In this document: positions 8,609 to 17,026 of the stretch, piece by piece | Layout: each line of letters begins with the position of its first letter | Position numbering within the stretch: the first letter of the stretch is position 1 | Assembly (NCBI RefSeq): GCF_016746085.1 | Contig: NZ_JAERTZ010000008.1 | Span: 62,001 to 126,000, forward strand | DNA length: 64,000 nt | Source of the DNA: Zobellella iuensis | Lineage (GTDB): Bacteria > Pseudomonadota > Gammaproteobacteria > Enterobacterales > Aeromonadaceae | Direction: 5' to 3' | Translations under genes and position numbers: made by a program | Notes under the pieces: model-generated | What the model was told of the DNA's origin: nothing | What the model saw: the letters and a program-made list of their open reading frames with translations, nothing else | The model's database searches: none

Positions 8609-9352
8609 ATGAACAAAAGCAATACCCCCCAGTCGGACCCCCTGCGCACCAAACCCGCCAGCCTGAGCCAGGCCATCGTCGAGCGGCTGAGCGGGCAGAT
8701 GGCCTCGGGCCGGTTCCGGCCGGGGGACCAGTTGCCCACCGAGTCGGAGCTGGCCCGGGAGCACGGGGTCAGCCGCACCGTGGTGCGGGAAGCCATGTCC
8801 CAGTTGCGCGAGCGCGGCCTGATCGAGCGCCGCCAGGGCGCCGGCACCTTCGTGCTCACCCCGCCGCCCCGGCACAAGCCGCTGATCGATCCCGAGCTCG
8901 AGCTGACGGTGCAGGATCTGCTGCAGCTGCTGCAGCTGCGTGCCAGCCTGGAGTCCGAGTCGGCGGCGCTGGCGGCGCTGCACCGCACCCCGGAACAGCT
9001 GCAGCAGATCAGCGAAACCCACCGGCTGTTCCTGCAGGCGCTGCAGGAAGGCCGGGACAACACCGCCCACGATGCCCGCTTCCACCTGCTGCTGGCGGAG
9101 GCCACCGGCAACCGCTACTTCCTCGACTTCATCAATCATCTCGGCAACGCCCTGATCCCGCGCAACCACCTGCGCAGCGCCAGGCTCAGCACCCAGGATC
9201 GGGCCTCGCTGCTCAACCGCATCGGCCAGGAGCACGAGGACATCTACCACGCCATCGTCCGCCAAGACGCGGACGCGGCCCGCACCGCCATGCGCATGCA
9301 CCTGATCAACAGCCGGCTGCGCATCCTGAAACTGCTGGAGCCCAAGACATAA
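8609..9352 (+). CDS. GntR-family transcriptional regulator, FCD (FadR-type) subfamily
   Basis: A 247-residue repressor-type regulator. The N-terminal winged helix (about residues 18-85) has AIVERLSGQMASGRFRPGD, LPTESELAREHGVSRTVVRE and LIERRQGAGTFV. The C-terminal all-helical FCD ligand domain (about 100-235) has LQLRASLESESA, DARFHLLLAEATGN and the late HxxIYHAIVRQDADAARTAM-type region whose Asp and His residues usually bind a metal that holds an organic acid. It is divergent from tctC set 2 and next to three repeats of TGTATGATGT. It probably senses a sugar acid and controls both Tct operons including garD. The ligand is not visible. Confidence 0.88.
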   Translation: MNKSNTPQSDPLRTKPASLSQAIVERLSGQMASGRFRPGDQLPTESELAREHGVSRTVVREAMSQLRERGLIERRQGAGTFVLTPPPRHKPLIDPELELTVQDLLQLLQLRASLESESAALAALHRTPEQLQQISETHRLFLQALQEGRDNTAHDARFHLLLAEATGNRYFLDFINHLGNALIPRNHLRSARLSTQDRASLLNRIGQEHEDIYHAIVRQDADAARTAMRMHLINSRLRILKLLEPKT

Positions 9353-9356
9353 AAAA

Positions 9357-9383
9357 GCCGCCTCCCCCGGCGGGAAAGGCGGC
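9357..9383. terminator. Probable bidirectional rho-independent terminator
   Basis: GCCGCCT and AGGCGGC form a 7-bp stem. On the minus strand the stem is followed at once by TTTTTT, ending leftward transcription from the TAXI gene. On the plus strand a T-run follows at 9395-9400, ten bases after the stem, ending gntR. Confidence 0.7.
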
Positions 9384-9450
9384 CAAGATGCCCCGTTTTT
9401 TACAAGTTTCCGTTGTGCGTTGTGCTATGGCCTGGCTGTACCAGGCTCAT

Positions 9451-9469
9451 TAATCATACATCATACAAA
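9451..9469 (-). promoter_or_regulatory. Stranded GntR-type operator, site C
   Basis: On the minus strand this reads TTGTATGATGTATGATTA, nearly the same as site A, and GTTGCAT-like sequence and a small hairpin (CCTGG/CCAGG, 9431-9445) also parallel site A. It lies between two convergent gene ends (gntR and the TAXI gene), where no gene start needs it. The rest of 9384-9614 shows nothing coding. Confidence 0.45.
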
Positions 9470-9614
9470 TGCTAATGCAACGGCCAAACAGGGAGCGGGA
9501 TCACATCCATGATCCTGCCAGGCCCTGTTCATGGAGCACGGTGGGAACTGCAAGAGCACGCCCTGCGCCTGTCGTACCTCCCATGAGTTCGTACCGATGG
9601 AGTGGTACACCGGC

Positions 9615-10610
9615 TTACTTTTGGCTCTGCGTCAGGGTCAGTCCATTTTCCGTCCAGAAGCGGGCCGCGCCTTCATGGACCTTGTTCACCACGCCATTCA
9701 GCCCGGACGCCATGGTCATGGCCCTGGCGGCGTCATGCACCTGGTGCAGGTATGCTAGGCCTTCCGGCGAGTAGATGCTGCCCGTCAGTTGGTAAACCCT
9801 GTCCTTGTCCATATGAGGGCCGGCCACCCACAGGGCGGAATCCTGGATGGTGACCACGTCGTAATCCACGCCCGGATAGGTACCGGCGGGGATGATCACT
9901 GTGGCGTAGTAGGGATGATCATGGAACAGGGTGCCTTTCTCGGCGGCCTCGTTCAGCTGCAGCAGGCGGATCCTGTTGCTGTTGGCGGCCTGATTGACAG
10001 ACTCGTTGGGAAAGCCGGCGAACACCCAGAGGGCATCGATCCGGCTTTCTCCCAAGGCGGCGGCGCCCTGGTTGTTGCCGATATATTGGGGCTCAATCTT
10101 GTCCCACAGTCCCACCCCCTCGAAGAAGCGCCGGGCAGAGGCGGCAGCTCCGGAGCCAACCGCCCCCACGGCCACTTTCTTGCCGGCCAGTTGGGCTACG
10201 TCGGTGATGCCGGAACCATCCCGCACGATCAGGTGGGCCGGGGCACCGTACAGGTAGGCGACGGCCCGGACGTTGCGGTAGCGGCGGGGGTCGTTGTCCA
10301 GCTTGCCCTGCATCCCCAGGTAAATGTCGCCGGCATAGACGATGCCGAAGTCGGCGTCCCGGGCGTCGACCCGGCGCAGGTTTTCCACCGAGCCGGCGGA
10401 GGACAGGCTGGACACGTCCACCCCCTCCATGGAGCTCGACAACCGGCTGGCGATGCCCTCGGAGAACGACTGGAAAGTACTGCCGTCGGGGCCGCCGGAG
10501 AAAGTCAGGGGCTCGGCCGCGACCGGGGCGTTGATGCCGACAGCCGCCAGGGCGGACAGGATCAGGGAGGCCAGCGCCCTGAAGGGGTTGAACCGTTGCG
10601 TCAACGTCAT
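9615..10610 (-). CDS. TAXI-family TRAP transporter substrate-binding protein
   Basis: A 331-residue secreted binding protein of the TAXI type. The start at 10608-10610 has AAGGAA upstream, and the signal peptide runs to about PVAAEP. Family marks are LTFSGGPDGSTFQSFSEGIA, then VSSLSSAGSVENLRRVDARD and IVYAGDIYLGM, LAGKKVAVGAVGSGAAASAR and the late YPGVDYDVVTIQD. TAXI proteins normally work with a fused DctQM permease, but none is encoded here. It may use a permease elsewhere or act as a sensor. It follows the ttd genes on the same strand after a long inverted repeat. Confidence 0.85.
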   Translation of the reverse strand: MTLTQRFNPFRALASLILSALAAVGINAPVAAEPLTFSGGPDGSTFQSFSEGIASRLSSSMEGVDVSSLSSAGSVENLRRVDARDADFGIVYAGDIYLGMQGKLDNDPRRYRNVRAVAYLYGAPAHLIVRDGSGITDVAQLAGKKVAVGAVGSGAAASARRFFEGVGLWDKIEPQYIGNNQGAAALGESRIDALWVFAGFPNESVNQAANSNRIRLLQLNEAAEKGTLFHDHPYYATVIIPAGTYPGVDYDVVTIQDSALWVAGPHMDKDRVYQLTGSIYSPEGLAYLHQVHDAARAMTMASGLNGVVNKVHEGAARFWTENGLTLTQSQK

Positions 10611-10636
10611 GGTGATTTCCTTATTTATGCCGGGGC

Positions 10637-10822
10637 GGGGTCCCGTATCCGTCAGGCGCCAATTCCGCGCCGGAGCGCGGCGGCCGGAGCCGGCGGCGAC
10701 CGGACTTCCACCACCGACATACCGAGCCCCCGCCACAGCATGCCTGCCCGGTCCGTCCGGTCGCCACCCTTGCCTCCCGCCGCCGCGCTCCGGCCCCTTG
10801 GCCTGCCCGGATACCGGGCCCC
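10637..10822. repeat. Long imperfect inverted repeat (MITE-like hairpin)
   Basis: Two arms of about 68 bases (10637-10705 and 10755-10822) are imperfect reverse complements around a 50-base centre. The best part is CCGGAGCGCGGCGGC at 10670-10684 against 10779-10793, with GGCGACCGGAC at 10695-10705 against 10755-10765. Outer parts share TATCCG with GCAGGC or TCAGGC. It fills the gap between ttdB and the TAXI gene. It may be a non-autonomous mobile element remnant or a large terminator. Confidence 0.65.
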
Positions 10823-10837
10823 ATGGCGTGTTGCGGC

Positions 10838-11446
10838 TTACTTGATGAAGCGGACCTGCTCGTAGATTTTTTCCAGCACCGGTTTTTTCTTCTCGTTGAA
10901 GCGGGCCTTGTTCTGCTCGAAGAGGTTATTGCCCTTGGTGTCGATGGAGATGATCAGCGGGCCGAATTCCTTGACACGATTGACCCACAGCGTTTCCGGC
11001 ATGCCCAGATCCTGCCATTCGGCACGCTCTATGGCCTCGACCTTGGTGGCCGCCACCACGGCGCAGCCGCCGGGGAACACCGCATGCACCGCCTTGTGCT
11101 CGAGGCAGCCCTGGGCCGTCTCCTCGCCCATGCCGCCCTTGCCGACAATCAGCTTGACGCCGGTCTGCTCGATAAAGGCCTTCTCGAACTTCTCCATGCG
11201 CATGCTGGTGGTGGGACCGATGGACACCATCTCGAAGCCGCCGTCTTCTTTTTCCCGGACGATGGGGCCGGCATGGAAAATGGCGCCGCCCTTCAGATCG
11301 ACCGGCAGCTCGCGCTTGAGCTCGATCAGCCGCCGGTGCGCCACATCACGGCAGGTTACCAACTGCCCGGTCAGGTACACCACGTCGCCCACGTTGAGGG
11401 ACTCGAGATCTTCGTCTCTGATGGGGGTAGTCAGTACTTTTTTCAT
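10838..11446 (-). CDS. ttdB: L(+)-tartrate dehydratase, beta subunit
   Basis: A 202-residue subunit of the class I Fe-S fumarase family. With TtdA it dehydrates L-tartrate to oxaloacetate in the cytosol. Blocks [55 protein letters not shown] and [12 protein letters not shown] agree, from memory, almost word for word with E. coli TtdB (201 residues). Its ATG overlaps the ttdA stop in ATGA. Fumarase beta subunits are the alternative, but the length and strong TtdB match decide it. Confidence 0.93.
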   Translation of the reverse strand: MKKVLTTPIRDEDLESLNVGDVVYLTGQLVTCRDVAHRRLIELKRELPVDLKGGAIFHAGPIVREKEDGGFEMVSIGPTTSMRMEKFEKAFIEQTGVKLIVGKGGMGEETAQGCLEHKAVHAVFPGGCAVVAATKVEAIERAEWQDLGMPETLWVNRVKEFGPLIISIDTKGNNLFEQNKARFNEKKKPVLEKIYEQVRFIK

Positions 11447-12348
11447 AACACAACTCCTTGATGTGACAAGACTTCATACGACAGGTCGGCATTGAAGCGG
11501 ATGGTGCCGCGGCGGTGCGCCCAGCAGCCGGTGGACACCGCCACCCCGATGGTGGAAGGATGGCGAGCGGAGGACTCGATGTTGACCCCCATTACGCTGG
11601 TGTTGCCGGTCAGGCCCTGGGGGCCGATGCCTATTTCGTTGAGGCCGTCGGTCAGCAGCTCTTCCATCAGGGCGGCGTTGTCGTTGGCATTCTTGCTGCC
11701 CACCGGGCGCAGTATGGCCTTCTTGGACAGGCGCGCCGCCGTTTCCACCGAGGTGGACACCCCGACGCCGACCAGCAAGGGCGGGCAGGCATTGATGCCG
11801 CGGGAGGTGATCACATCGAACACGAACTCGGCCACGCCTTCATATCCCTGGCCGGGCATCAATACCTTGGCGGAGCCGGGAAGGGTGCAGCCGCCGCCGG
11901 CCATATAGACTTCGATGGTGGCGCTGTCGTCGCCGGGGACGATATCCCAGTCCAGCCACGGGATCTTGGAGCCGGCGTTGGTGCCGGTATTCTTTTCGTC
12001 GAAGGTTTCCACCGCGTTGTGCCGCAGGGGGCCGATACGGGTGGCTTCAATGGTGGCATTGCGCAGTATTTCTTCCAGCTCGCCCAAATAGGGAAACTTG
12101 GCGCCGACGGTAAGGAAATATTGAATCACACCGGTATCCTGACAGCTGGGTCTATTCAGCTTGTCGGCGGCATCCTGGTTCTCCGCCATGGTATCGAAAA
12201 TAGCGATGGCCAGCGGGTTGGTTTCTTTTTTTCTCAGCTCGGCCTGTTTTTCCTTTACATCCGTCGGCAGTCGCTTACCGATATAACTGGTAAACTTGGC
12301 GATGACATCAGTCAATTTACCTACGGCTTCGTCATGATTTAAGCTCAT
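11443..12348 (-). CDS. ttdA: L(+)-tartrate dehydratase, alpha subunit
   Basis: A 301-residue catalytic subunit carrying the [4Fe-4S] cluster. The three likely ligand cysteines sit in NRPSCQDTG (about residue 72), [10 protein letters not shown] (about 158) and [10 protein letters not shown] near the C-terminus. [17 protein letters not shown] and [20 protein letters not shown] match E. coli TtdA as I remember it. It is first in ttdA-ttdB and divergent from a TtdR-like LysR gene, the E. coli arrangement. The enzyme is oxygen-sensitive in known cases, so anaerobic tartrate use is likely. Confidence 0.93.
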   Translation of the reverse strand: MSLNHDEAVGKLTDVIAKFTSYIGKRLPTDVKEKQAELRKKETNPLAIAIFDTMAENQDAADKLNRPSCQDTGVIQYFLTVGAKFPYLGELEEILRNATIEATRIGPLRHNAVETFDEKNTGTNAGSKIPWLDWDIVPGDDSATIEVYMAGGGCTLPGSAKVLMPGQGYEGVAEFVFDVITSRGINACPPLLVGVGVSTSVETAARLSKKAILRPVGSKNANDNAALMEELLTDGLNEIGIGPQGLTGNTSVMGVNIESSARHPSTIGVAVSTGCWAHRRGTIRFNADLSYEVLSHQGVVL

Positions 12349-12596
12349 TACGGCTATCCTCTTCTTGTTCAGAAATCGGCATTTCCTGTCGGCTTGTCCA
12401 AAATAAAGACAAGAGGCACGTCATTTGAATTGGTTCCCGGTTAAAACCCGATGCGTTATTGCCGCATCCATTCAATATCCATGTGGTTAATCCCTTTTTA
12501 TGGAAGGGATGTTCATATGGTACAATTGCATTGTAAGCTGTTAATCAAATGTTGAGGTTGATTAGGGCTCACTTCATTCTTTCCTTGAGGTCAACA
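12349..12596. promoter_or_regulatory. Divergent ttdA / ttdR-like promoter region
   Basis: The region is clearly AT-richer than its flanks. It holds inverted repeats GATGCG-7-CGCATC (12450-12468) and ATCCCTT-7-AAGGGAT (12490-12510), plus TTAAT-containing repeats near 12485-12565. These are plausible LysR-type binding sites for the divergent regulator. No exact promoter elements are claimed. Confidence 0.5.
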
Positions 12597-13520
12597 ATGA
12601 ACCAAGTTTCCGAGCTGGGCTTCTTCGTCCTGCTGGCCAAGGCCGGCAGCCTGGCCGCCGCCGCCCGGGAGATGAACGTCACCCCCTCCGCCGTGACCAA
12701 GCGGCTGTCGAGCCTGGAAGACCGGCTGGGGGTGCGGCTGCTGAACCGGACCACCCGCAGGATCAGCCTGACCAACGAAGGCGAGATCTACCTGCACCAC
12801 GCCCAGCGGATACTGACGGACATCGCGGACATGGAAGGGCTGGTTGCCCACAGCCGCACCACCCCCAAGGGCTTGCTGCGCATCAATGCCCCGCTCGGCT
12901 TCGGCCGCTCCTATATCGCCCCGGTGGCGTCCGAATTCATGCAGCTTTATCCCGAGGTGGAAATACAGCTGACACTGACCGACAGGCCCATCAGCCTGCC
13001 CGACGAGGCCATCGACATCGCCATCCGCTTCGGCGAAATCCCCGACTCCCGGCTGTTCGCCAGGAAAATCGCCGCCAATCGCCGCTTGCTGTGCGCCGCC
13101 CCCGGCTACCTCAAGCGGCACGGCCGGCCGGCCACGGCCGCCGAGCTGTCCGGGCACCAGTGCATCGTGCTCCGGCAGAACGACGCCGCCTACGGCCTGT
13201 GGCGCCTGTCCAAGGACGGCAAGACCGAAAACATCCGGGTCAGCGGCAAGGCCAGCACCAACGACGGCGAGGTGGCGCTCAAGTGGGCCCTGGACGGCCA
13301 CGGGATCCTGATGCGGGCGGAATGGGATCTGGCCCGCTACCTGCGCAGCGGCAGGCTGGAGCTGATACTGGAGGACTACGTCACCCCGCCGGCGGACATT
13401 TACGCGGTTTACCTGGAAAAACTGAACATCTCGGCCAAGGTCGTGGCCTTTCTCGATTACTTGCAGGAATCCTTCTTGCCGGAAAGGCAGGAGCGGGATG
13501 ACAACCCTTCCATTTGGTAG
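12597..13520 (+). CDS. ttdR: LysR-family regulator, TtdR/DmlR-like
   Basis: A 307-residue LysR regulator beginning MNQVSELGFFVLLAKAGS. The winged helix (residues 1-60) has SLAAAAREMNVTPSAVTKRL and LLNRTTRRISLT. The effector domain includes GFGRSYIAPVASEFM, IDIAIRFGEIPDSRLFARKI, LCAAPGYLKR and NDGEVALKWALDGHGILMRAEWD, which resemble E. coli TtdR. I chose the ATG at 12597 with TTGAGG upstream; a reading from 12549 adds 16 residues without support. Divergent placement from ttdA supports control of tartrate dehydratase and perhaps the DASS carrier. The symbol rests on similarity and context. Confidence 0.8.
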   Translation: MNQVSELGFFVLLAKAGSLAAAAREMNVTPSAVTKRLSSLEDRLGVRLLNRTTRRISLTNEGEIYLHHAQRILTDIADMEGLVAHSRTTPKGLLRINAPLGFGRSYIAPVASEFMQLYPEVEIQLTLTDRPISLPDEAIDIAIRFGEIPDSRLFARKIAANRRLLCAAPGYLKRHGRPATAAELSGHQCIVLRQNDAAYGLWRLSKDGKTENIRVSGKASTNDGEVALKWALDGHGILMRAEWDLARYLRSGRLELILEDYVTPPADIYAVYLEKLNISAKVVAFLDYLQESFLPERQERDDNPSIW

Positions 13521-13530
13521 GCAACGAAAA

Positions 13531-13555
13531 AAGGGCGGCATCCCTTGCCGCCCTT
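13531..13555. terminator. Bidirectional rho-independent terminator
   Basis: AAGGGCGGCA and TGCCGCCCTT form a perfect 10-bp stem with a 5-nt loop between convergent ttdR-like and DASS genes. An A-run lies to its left and TCATTTTA to its right, so it can serve both strands. Confidence 0.88.
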
Positions 13556-13582
13556 CGTCATTTTATATTACCGCCCCGAGGC

Positions 13583-15181
13583 TCAGAGCATGCCGCCGAA
13601 GATAAGCGGCACCAGGTACGAGATGATGATCACCGAGAACACCACGCCGAGCAGGTTCAGCCATATCCCGGCCCTCACCATGGTACCTATCTTCAGGTAA
13701 CCGGTCGCGAACACGATGGCGTTGGGCGGCGCGGCAACCGGCGACATAAAGGCGAAGGTCGCCCCCATGCAGGCCGCCACCATCAGGATGATGGGATCCA
13801 TGCCCAGGGCGGCGGCCCCGGCGGCCACGATGGGATACACCATGGTGGCGGTGGCGGTGTTGGAGGTGAACTCGGTGAGCAGGGTGATCACGCCCACGAT
13901 CAGCGCTATGGTCAGCCACAGCGGCACCTCGGTGAAGTTGACCAGTTGCCCGCCTATCCACTGATCCAGGCCGGAGCTGGTGATACCGCCGGCAATGGCC
14001 AGGCCGCCGCCGAACAGCCACAGTATTCCCCAGGGCAGTTTCTTCACCGTGTCCCAGTCCAGGATAGTGCCGACGGCGTTCCTGGCCGGCAGGATAAACA
14101 GCACCAAGGCGCCGCACAGGGCGATGATGGTGTCGTCGATGCCGGGGATCAGGGCCTTGAGCACGAAGCTGCGGGTTATCCATGCCAGGGCGACCAGCGA
14201 GAACACCGCCAGCACCACCGCTTCCTCGAAGCTCATTTTGCCCAGTTCCCTCTTCTCCTTTCTAATCACCTCCACGCCACCGGGGAGATGCTTGACCTTC
14301 ATCGGAAAGGCAATCTTAACCAGGTACAGCCAGATCAGCGGCACCAGTATGGCCACCAGCGGAATGCCGAACAGCAGCCACTGGGCAAAGGAGATCTCCA
14401 CGTCGTACAGCTTCTTGACGGTGGCCGCCAGTATGGTGTTGGCGGGGGCGCCGATCAGGGAGCCGAAGCCACCCAGGGTGGCGGCATAGGCGGTGCCCAG
14501 CATCATCGCCGTGCCGAAGGGAAAGTTGCCGGGCGTGGTGTCCACCCCGGGGCTGTTCTTCTGGATGGCGTCGGCAAGGTGCTTGGTGACCGCCAGGCTC
14601 ATGGGCACCATCATCATGGTGGTGGCGGTGTTGGAAATCCACATCGACAGAAAGGCGGTGGCCGTCATGAATCCGAGGATAATCATGTTCGGGTTAGTGC
14701 CGATGAAGGAAATGATGCCGAGCGCGATCCGGCGGTGCAGGTTCCATTTTTCCATGGCCAGCGCCATCATGAAGCTGCCCACGAACAGGAAGATCAGCGG
14801 ATCGCCATAGGAGGCGGACACCGCGCCCGTGTTCATTACGCCCATCAGCGGGAACAGGATCAGCGGCAACAGGGAAGTCAGCGGAATGGGAATGGCTTCC
14901 GTGATCCACCAGGTCGCCACCCAGGTCACGATGGCCAATACCGCCACCGCCCCGGCCGACATGCCTGCCGGCGCGAAAAAGGCATTGATAATAAAGAACA
15001 GGGCCGGCCCCATCAGCAGCCCCATCCATTGCGCGTTACTGTAACTCCTCGATCTTTTATTGTCCGCGGCCGAATCCTGGTTTCCCGGACTCAATCCCAG
15101 TGTGAGAATAAACCTCAGCGTTCTTTTGGCCTGATCGTTCCAAGCCCACATTTGATTCCAGAATGTCCTGACGGATGACAT
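13583..15181 (-). CDS. DASS-family sodium/dicarboxylate or tartrate carrier
   Basis: A 532-residue inner-membrane protein of the divalent anion:sodium symporter (SLC13) family with roughly a dozen hydrophobic segments. Both family SNT motifs are present, SNTATTMMMVPMSLA (about residue 178) and SNTATATMVYPIVAA near residue 445, with GTAYAATLGGFGSLIGAPAN and MSPVAAPPNAIVFATGY. E. coli places the DASS antiporter TtdT beside ttdAB, so tartrate uptake (possibly exchanged for succinate) is the natural guess. The 40-residue hydrophilic N-terminal extension is longer than usual, and a later start cannot be excluded. Confidence 0.87.
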   Translation of the reverse strand: MSSVRTFWNQMWAWNDQAKRTLRFILTLGLSPGNQDSAADNKRSRSYSNAQWMGLLMGPALFFIINAFFAPAGMSAGAVAVLAIVTWVATWWITEAIPIPLTSLLPLILFPLMGVMNTGAVSASYGDPLIFLFVGSFMMALAMEKWNLHRRIALGIISFIGTNPNMIILGFMTATAFLSMWISNTATTMMMVPMSLAVTKHLADAIQKNSPGVDTTPGNFPFGTAMMLGTAYAATLGGFGSLIGAPANTILAATVKKLYDVEISFAQWLLFGIPLVAILVPLIWLYLVKIAFPMKVKHLPGGVEVIRKEKRELGKMSFEEAVVLAVFSLVALAWITRSFVLKALIPGIDDTIIALCGALVLFILPARNAVGTILDWDTVKKLPWGILWLFGGGLAIAGGITSSGLDQWIGGQLVNFTEVPLWLTIALIVGVITLLTEFTSNTATATMVYPIVAAGAAALGMDPIILMVAACMGATFAFMSPVAAPPNAIVFATGYLKIGTMVRAGIWLNLLGVVFSVIIISYLVPLIFGGML

Positions 15182-15695
15182 GGCCGATAACTCCCTTTTC
15201 TGTTTGGGCCGGTAAAAACCCTTTCAGCTATTTCCATTGGCATATAAATAGGGACGAGTCTGTTTATTGCATCCGGGGCGGATGCAATCATAATCCTTAT
15301 ATACCTTGCCTGGCGTTAACGTCAGGCCTCAATCGCCACAAACCGTTAACGTGTTGTTAATATAACTCCCTGCAAGATGTAATGGATTAACGTGGATTCA
15401 CTTCATTATTGAAATGAGCTCAATAATTCATGCCCGGTGCCGGGCTGCGCGGCAGCAGGCCCTTCCTTGAGGCCGAAGGGTTTGAGGATGGCGTTGAACA
15501 CCGCCAGGATTGAGCTGCCACTGCCCCGCTCTTTGCACAAAGTTTTGCTCAAAAATCATTGAATCTGGCTTTTTTGAGCGACATTTTGCTCAAGATGACT
15601 CGAAAGCATCGTCTCTCTACATCCGCGGTGGCCCGTCTGGCGACGAGAGCCACAGTGGGGCAAAGCCGGCCACTCGCGATCCGGCGTCACCGCCC
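15182..15695. other. Long non-coding gap: DASS promoter, palindromes, ORF remnant
   Basis: This 514-base gap is AT-rich next to the DASS start. ATTGCATCC-5-GGATGCAAT (15266-15288) is a perfect 9-bp inverted repeat about 90 nt upstream of that gene, a strong operator candidate. GTTAACG occurs twice (near 15318 and 15345). At 15406-15550 on the minus strand an open stretch without a start encodes AVFNAILKPFGL and ends in TAA, perhaps the tail of a lost permease gene. GCTCAAAAA/TTTTTGAGC and TTGAGC-8-GCTCAA lie at 15547-15595. No intact gene is seen. Confidence 0.5.
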
Positions 15696-16706
15696 TCAGT
15701 CGCCCAGGTTTTCCGGGGTGTACAGGGTAAAGTCGATGCGGCCGCCGGCGGCGGGCGGCGGGGTCCGTTCCAGGTGGCAGATCAGCAGCTCCAGGGCGCG
15801 GAAGGCGTGCAGCTCCGGGTTTTGATCCAGGGTCAGGTGCATCTTGCCCTGGCGCAGCAGGGCCTGGGTAGTGGGGTGCAGCTCGTGGCCGATAAAGACA
15901 CAGCGCCCGGCCAGTTGCCGCCGCTCCAGCAGGCCGGCGATGATGCCGTTGCCGGGCCCGGTGTTGTACAGCCCGGCCACCTCCCCCGCCGCCAGCCGCT
16001 CCCGCACCAGGGAGTCGATCAATTCGTTCTGCTCGCGCCCTGCCAGCACCCGGGGCTGCAGTTGGGGGCTGGACTGGGCCAGCCGCTCCAGGCAGCCGCG
16101 CACCCGCTCCCGGTGGGCGGTCAGCTCCAGCCGGCCGCACACCACCAGCACCTCCCCCGGCTCCCGGCACAGTTGTCCGAGCAGCCAGCCGGCGGTGCGC
16201 CCGGCGGCGTACTGATCGATGCCCACATGGCAGAGCGGATGGGTGTTGGGCAGCACGGTGGCCAGGGTGACCACCGGCACGCCGGCCTGGCCGGCGCGGT
16301 TGACCGCCGCCGCCACCGCCGGATGGGCGGGGCCGAACAGGACGATGCCGTCGCGCCGCGACGCCGCCTGCTCCAGCAGCCGGGCCAGCCGTTCCGGCTC
16401 CGGCTCGCGCACCAGGGTGCGGTGCAGCACCAACTGGCGCTTGCCGAGCACCTCGGCGGCGCGCACAAAACCCTGCTCCAGCCGGCGGAAGAAGCTGGCG
16501 CCGTTGTCGCAGAGCACCACCTCCAGGTGGCGCAGCGGCTGCCAGGCGTCCGGCAGGGTGCGTTTCAGCCCCAGCTCCCGGGCCGCCTGCAATACCCGCT
16601 CGGCGGTGACCGGGGTGACGTTGCCCCTCTCGTTCAGCACCCGGTCCACCGTGGCCCGGCCCACGCCCGCCCGTTCGGCGATCTCGACGATGGTGGTTTT
16701 TTTCAC
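15696..16706 (-). CDS. LacI-family transcriptional regulator
   Basis: A 336-residue repressor. The GTG at 16704-16706 with GGAG upstream gives VKKTTIVEIAERAGVGRATVDRVLNERGNVTPVTAERVL, a standard LacI helix-turn-helix plus hinge. The periplasmic-binding-like domain follows (VVLCDNGASFF, DGIVLFGPAHPAV, PVVTLATVLPNTHPLCHVGIDQ, GLYNTGPGNGIIAG). That last part resembles sensors for sugars or cyclitols. It is downstream of and co-oriented with the MocDEF-like genes, after a repeat array, so it is likely their regulator. A start at 16775 would add 23 residues without support. Confidence 0.85.
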   Translation of the reverse strand: MKKTTIVEIAERAGVGRATVDRVLNERGNVTPVTAERVLQAARELGLKRTLPDAWQPLRHLEVVLCDNGASFFRRLEQGFVRAAEVLGKRQLVLHRTLVREPEPERLARLLEQAASRRDGIVLFGPAHPAVAAAVNRAGQAGVPVVTLATVLPNTHPLCHVGIDQYAAGRTAGWLLGQLCREPGEVLVVCGRLELTAHRERVRGCLERLAQSSPQLQPRVLAGREQNELIDSLVRERLAAGEVAGLYNTGPGNGIIAGLLERRQLAGRCVFIGHELHPTTQALLRQGKMHLTLDQNPELHAFRALELLICHLERTPPPAAGGRIDFTLYTPENLGD

Positions 16707-16784
16707 GCTGCTCCGCCTTGCATCAGGTTGTTGCCGGTAAGGACGCCATTTCAGCACAAGGCGGGAGCCCGGCACAGAGCCGGC

Positions 16785-17026
16785 GCCGCATCCGGTCGAA
16801 TAAATTCGACCCTACAAGCCCCGGTTGCACCGGGTCCGCCCAGAGGCCACCGTAGGGTCGATTTCAATCGACCACCTCACCAGCAGCGCCGCATCCGGTC
16901 GAATAAATTCGACCCTACAAGTCCCGGTTGCACCGGGTCCGCCCAGGGGCCACCGTAGGGTCGATTTCAATCGACCACCTCACCAGCAGCGCCATATTCG
17001 GTCGAATAAATTCGACCTACAAGCCC
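16785..17026. repeat. 103-bp tandem repeat with paired palindromes (two full copies, one partial)
   Basis: Units at 16785-16887 and 16888-16990 differ at only a couple of bases, and a partial third begins at 16991. Each full unit has GGTCGAATAAATTCGACC and GGTCGATTTCAATCGACC, two 18-bp palindromes flanked by CCTACAAG or GTAGG. The partial third copy runs into the 3' end of the TIM-barrel gene and supplies its TAG stop. A related palindrome occurs at 55769-55786, so this is a dispersed intergenic family of REP/MITE type. Confidence 0.9.

Noticed and set aside
13514-15178. 554-codon plus-strand frame opposite the DASS carrier
   Set aside because: Mirror image of a membrane protein gene; composition is His/Gln/Gly-rich without motifs.
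16785-17026. CRISPR array
   Set aside because: The repeat units are contiguous 103-bp copies with no unique spacers, and no cas genes are present.
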